Assembly: GCF_029223285.1 (NCBI RefSeq)
Contig: NZ_JARHUJ010000004.1
Span: 620,001 to 684,000, forward strand
Reading direction: 5' to 3'
From: Paraflavitalea sp. CAU 1676
Lineage (GTDB): Bacteria; Bacteroidota; Bacteroidia; Chitinophagales; Chitinophagaceae
DNA: 64,000 nt
The notes beneath the pieces were generated by a model that was given only the letters and a program-made list of their open reading frames with translations, had not been told where the DNA came from and did not search any database. The translations under genes and the position numbers were made by a program. Position 1 is the stretch's first letter. Each line of letters opens with the position of its first letter. Shown piece by piece: positions 61,709 to 64,000 of this stretch.

Positions 61709-62743
61709 ATGAAAAACAAAATGTTCAATGTAAAACTACTCCTGCTGGTAAGTACACTGGCAGCAACAGGCGACGCGGTACAGGCTCAAACAAAAACACA
61801 TTCCAGTACACGCTATAGCACTACCGATTCAAACACCGGGTCGGGTATTACCTGGCTCAATGTCGATTCAGATTCGCTGAACGATCCCCGCAAATTGATC
61901 ACCCTGTACAAGAACAATCAGGTATACAAGATCAAGACCGATGAGGGAAAGATCACAGAACTGTTCATTGATGAAAAGAAGATCGCAGAAGCCGACTACC
62001 CGCAATACCAGCCTATGGTAAAAGACCTGCTCGAAAAGATCAGGAAAGACCAGGAGCGGGCAGAAGCAGATCGTAAACGTGCTGAAAAAGACCGTGCAAG
62101 AGCCGAGGTGGATAGGGCCGTTGCTGAGAAATACCGCGAGGCCGCCAGTCGTGACCGGGAACGGGCCGAGGTAGACCGCCGCAAAGCAGAGAAAGACCGG
62201 GAGCAGGCTAGGGGCGGCCAGGAGCGTGCTGAAAAGGACAGAGAACATGCCACGCATCAACGGGAAACGGTAGAAGCCTACCAACAGGAAGCCCAGAAGC
62301 ATCGTGCGGAGGCCGAAGCCGATCGCAAGCAAGCCGAGGCGCACCGGCAGCAGGCAGCAAAAGATCATGCACAGGCCGAAAAGCACCGTACGGAAGCTGA
62401 AGCCCACCGCGCGCAGGCCGAAAAGGACAGGGCCCGCGCAGTAGTGGATCGTCAACGGGCCGAAGTCGATCGCCAACGGGCCGAGATAGACCGTAAGCGG
62501 GCGGAAGAAGACCGTAAAATGATGGAGCAGATGATCGAAGAGCTGATCAGCGAAAAGATCATCAGTGATCGCGAAGAGCTGCGCGTGGTGCAATTATCCG
62601 AAGAAGCCCTTATCATCAATGATACGAAGCAACCTGCAGCCTTGCACCAGAAGTTGAAAGGCAAATACCTGAAGAAGAAAGGTGGCAGGATCACTTATGT
62701 ACACAGTCCCAACCGTACGTACTTCGATGTAGATAACAAGTAG
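61709..62743 (+). CDS. Secreted heptad-repeat protein, partner of BlaR1 locus 2
   Basis: A 344-residue protein with a signal peptide (LLLLVSTLAATGDAVQAQ) and a small N-terminal region (DPRKLITLYKNNQVYKIKTDEG, KITELFIDEKKIAEADYPQYQ). Residues about 113-266 are 22 uninterrupted heptads of the type ERAEADR, KRAEKDR, ARAEVDR. A conserved tail (LRVVQLSEEALIINDTKQP, HQKLKGKYLKKK) follows. The heptads are nearly the same as those in the BlaR1 tail just upstream. I start at the ATG at 61709, which opens the signal peptide; the frame is open from 61685. The role is unknown: a periplasmic ligand, lever or inhibitor of BlaR1 are options. Confidence 0.88.
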   Translation: MKNKMFNVKLLLLVSTLAATGDAVQAQTKTHSSTRYSTTDSNTGSGITWLNVDSDSLNDPRKLITLYKNNQVYKIKTDEGKITELFIDEKKIAEADYPQYQPMVKDLLEKIRKDQERAEADRKRAEKDRARAEVDRAVAEKYREAASRDRERAEVDRRKAEKDREQARGGQERAEKDREHATHQRETVEAYQQEAQKHRAEAEADRKQAEAHRQQAAKDHAQAEKHRTEAEAHRAQAEKDRARAVVDRQRAEVDRQRAEIDRKRAEEDRKMMEQMIEELISEKIISDREELRVVQLSEEALIINDTKQPAALHQKLKGKYLKKKGGRITYVHSPNRTYFDVDNK

Positions 62744-62764
62744 GCTGCAGAGCACTACAACAAC

Positions 62765-62808
62765 AAAGTCGTTTGGCGAAGCAGTTCCTGCATCAGCCAA
62801 ACGACTTT
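62765..62808. terminator. Bidirectional intrinsic terminator
   Basis: A perfect 13-bp stem, AAAGTCGTTTGGC against GCCAAACGACTTT, with an 18-base loop lies between the convergent heptad-repeat protein gene and zwf. T-rich sequence follows on the plus strand. Confidence 0.85.
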
Positions 62809-62829
62809 CTATTTTGAGATGGGTTGGTC

Positions 62830-64000
62830 TTATTTCCTCGTATGAGAAGCCCAGGTATGTCCCTGGCGGGCGATCAGGGCCTCTGCATTCTCCGGACCCC
62901 ACATACCGGCCGAGTAATTGGGAAATTCGATCGAGTTGTGCGATTCCCACGCTTCGAGAATAGGTGTCACCACATCCCACGCGATCAGCACCTGGTCCGA
63001 GCGCATAAAGAGGGTAGCATCGCCCTGCAGTGCATCGAGCAACAACGTCTCATACGCTTCTGGTGTACTGGTAGAGCAGGAGTCGTAATCGAACACCATT
63101 TCCACCGGGTTCAGGTTCATCTCGAGCCCCTGGCGTTTAGCGGTAAACCGCAGGCGGATGTCCATTTGCGGCTGTATGTTTATGATCAGCCTGTTGGGCG
63201 TTACACTGTCATACAAATGCTCGGGGAACGAAGAGTGGGGTATGGGATGGAACTGGATGGTGATGGACGAAGTCTTTTCGGGCATGCGTTTACCGGTGCG
63301 AATATAGAAAGGCACGCCTTGCCAGCGCCAGTTGTCGAGGTGGAATTTGATGGCCACATAGGTCTCGGCATTGGAGTTGGGGCTTACGCCCGGTTCCTCG
63401 CGGTACCCGGGCACCTGCTTACCCTCTATCCACCCCGCGTCATATTGTCCACGCACGGCATACTTACTAACTTCTTCGGGTTTGATGGGCTTGATGGCGC
63501 GCATCACATCGGCTTTCCGGTTGCGGATCTCTTCGGCATCAAAAGTCACCGGCGGTTCCATCGTGATCATGCACAACAGCTGCAGCAGGTGATTTTGCAC
63601 CATATCGCGCAGCGCTCCGGCGCTTTCGTAATAGCTGCCCCGCTCTTCCACGCCCACCTGCTCGGCCACGGTGATCTGCACGTAGTCGATATAATTCCGG
63701 TTCCACAAGGGCTCAAACAAGGCATTGGCAAACCGGAATGCCAGGATGTTCTGCACAGTCTCTTTGCCCAGATAATGGTCAATGCGGTACAACTGCTGCT
63801 CCTGGAACAGGCCGGTCAGCAGGTTGTTGAGTGCAATAGCTGTTTCCTTGTTGTGGCCGAATGGCTTCTCGATCACGACACGGTCGGTAGCAGCATTGGA
63901 GGCCAGCCCTTGCTTGTGCAGGTTAACGGCTACCACTTCCACAAAGCGCGGAGCGATCGAGAGATAAAACAAGCGGTCGGCACGCAGTCCCCACTGCTTG
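62830..64000 (-). CDS. zwf: Glucose-6-phosphate 1-dehydrogenase (5' part beyond the window)
   Basis: The C-terminal 390 residues of the first enzyme of the oxidative pentose phosphate pathway, which makes NADPH. The reading frame is open to the window edge, where [13 protein letters not shown] continues the Rossmann domain. Visible motifs are [10 protein letters not shown], the active-site [13 protein letters not shown] with catalytic His, and the substrate-binding YVQITVAE, followed by [25 protein letters not shown] sequence (here [16 protein letters not shown]). The gene is intact in the part seen. It usually lies in an operon with gnd or pgl; those would be outside the window. Confidence 0.96.
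   Translation of the reverse strand, partial: KQWGLRADRLFYLSIAPRFVEVVAVNLHKQGLASNAATDRVVIEKPFGHNKETAIALNNLLTGLFQEQQLYRIDHYLGKETVQNILAFRFANALFEPLWNRNYIDYVQITVAEQVGVEERGSYYESAGALRDMVQNHLLQLLCMITMEPPVTFDAEEIRNRKADVMRAIKPIKPEEVSKYAVRGQYDAGWIEGKQVPGYREEPGVSPNSNAETYVAIKFHLDNWRWQGVPFYIRTGKRMPEKTSSITIQFHPIPHSSFPEHLYDSVTPNRLIINIQPQMDIRLRFTAKRQGLEMNLNPVEMVFDYDSCSTSTPEAYETLLLDALQGDATLFMRSDQVLIAWDVVTPILEAWESHNSIEFPNYSAGMWGPENAEALIARQGHTWASHTRK

Noticed and set aside
1-64000. tRNA, rRNA, CRISPR, insertion sequence, prophage or integration site
   Set aside because: I looked for CCA-ended cloverleafs, regularly spaced repeats, transposase or integrase motifs and flanking duplications and saw none that could be supported.

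Overview
The window looks like chromosomal DNA of a Bacteroidota bacterium, most likely a soil- or plant-associated member of the Chitinophagales/Chitinophagaceae (an inference from gene content, not from a marker gene). The evidence is the recurrent -7 promoter box TAnnTTTG, two TonB-dependent receptors (one paired with a DUF4249 lipoprotein), a T9SS-type sorting domain, a LytS/LytTR pair, BlaI/BlaR1-M56 pairs, and many regulators of the HxlR, AraC and GlxA types. I found no rRNA, tRNA, CRISPR array, transposase or phage gene. Coding density is high, and many genes sit in small, individually regulated units.

Layout. 0-6.1 kb: the 3' part of a modular secreted GH31 enzyme, convergent with a TPR sensor histidine kinase. 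6.4-9.3 kb: an exported alpha/beta hydrolase followed by an overlapping LytS-type kinase and LytTR regulator. 9.4-18.7 kb: single metabolic and stress genes, each beside its own regulator (HxlR with DoxX-like and SDR; GlxA/AraC with SRPBCC; HxlR with azoreductase), plus a lipase, YjbQ and exonuclease III. 19-20.3 kb: an NlpE/META lipoprotein and a small membrane protein. 20.5-24.7 kb: a minus-strand set coding for a ModE-like DNA-binding protein, a TonB-dependent receptor, a di-heme cytochrome c peroxidase and a small molybdopterin-oxidoreductase-fold protein. A 24-bp inverted repeat just before the receptor has the half-sites and spacing of the classical ModE box. 25-31.7 kb: a secreted TIM-barrel isomerase, a Tat-exported metallophosphoesterase, the first BlaI/BlaR1 pair (its BlaR1 carries about twelve 29-residue repeats) and a secreted unknown.

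32-45 kb: a delta-60-repeat protein, a soluble histidine kinase, a PL6 polysaccharide lyase, a divergent pair made of an HTH-like transmembrane protein and a secreted lectin-like protein, a cyclase-like DUF2652 protein, AraC regulators, a FlgO/TPR protein and a Gfo/Idh/MocA oxidoreductase. 45-52.2 kb: a TetR regulator and a complete RND efflux operon (adaptor, pump, outer-membrane channel). Three CTAA-N5-TTAG sites, one at the tetR promoter and two at the pump promoter, connect regulator and target. 52.5-59.1 kb: TonB receptor plus DUF4249 lipoprotein, then a two-subunit molybdenum hydroxylase (2Fe-2S subunit and Tat-exported catalytic subunit) and a YhcH-family protein. 59.3-62.7 kb: the second BlaI/BlaR1 pair, whose BlaR1 ends in a long heptad-repeat helix, followed by a secreted protein built of the same heptads. 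62.8 kb to the end: zwf, cut by the window edge.

Most worth following are the ModE-linked receptor/peroxidase unit and the two BlaI/BlaR1 loci with unusual repeat-bearing C-termini. The TetR operator set is the most directly testable regulatory prediction.
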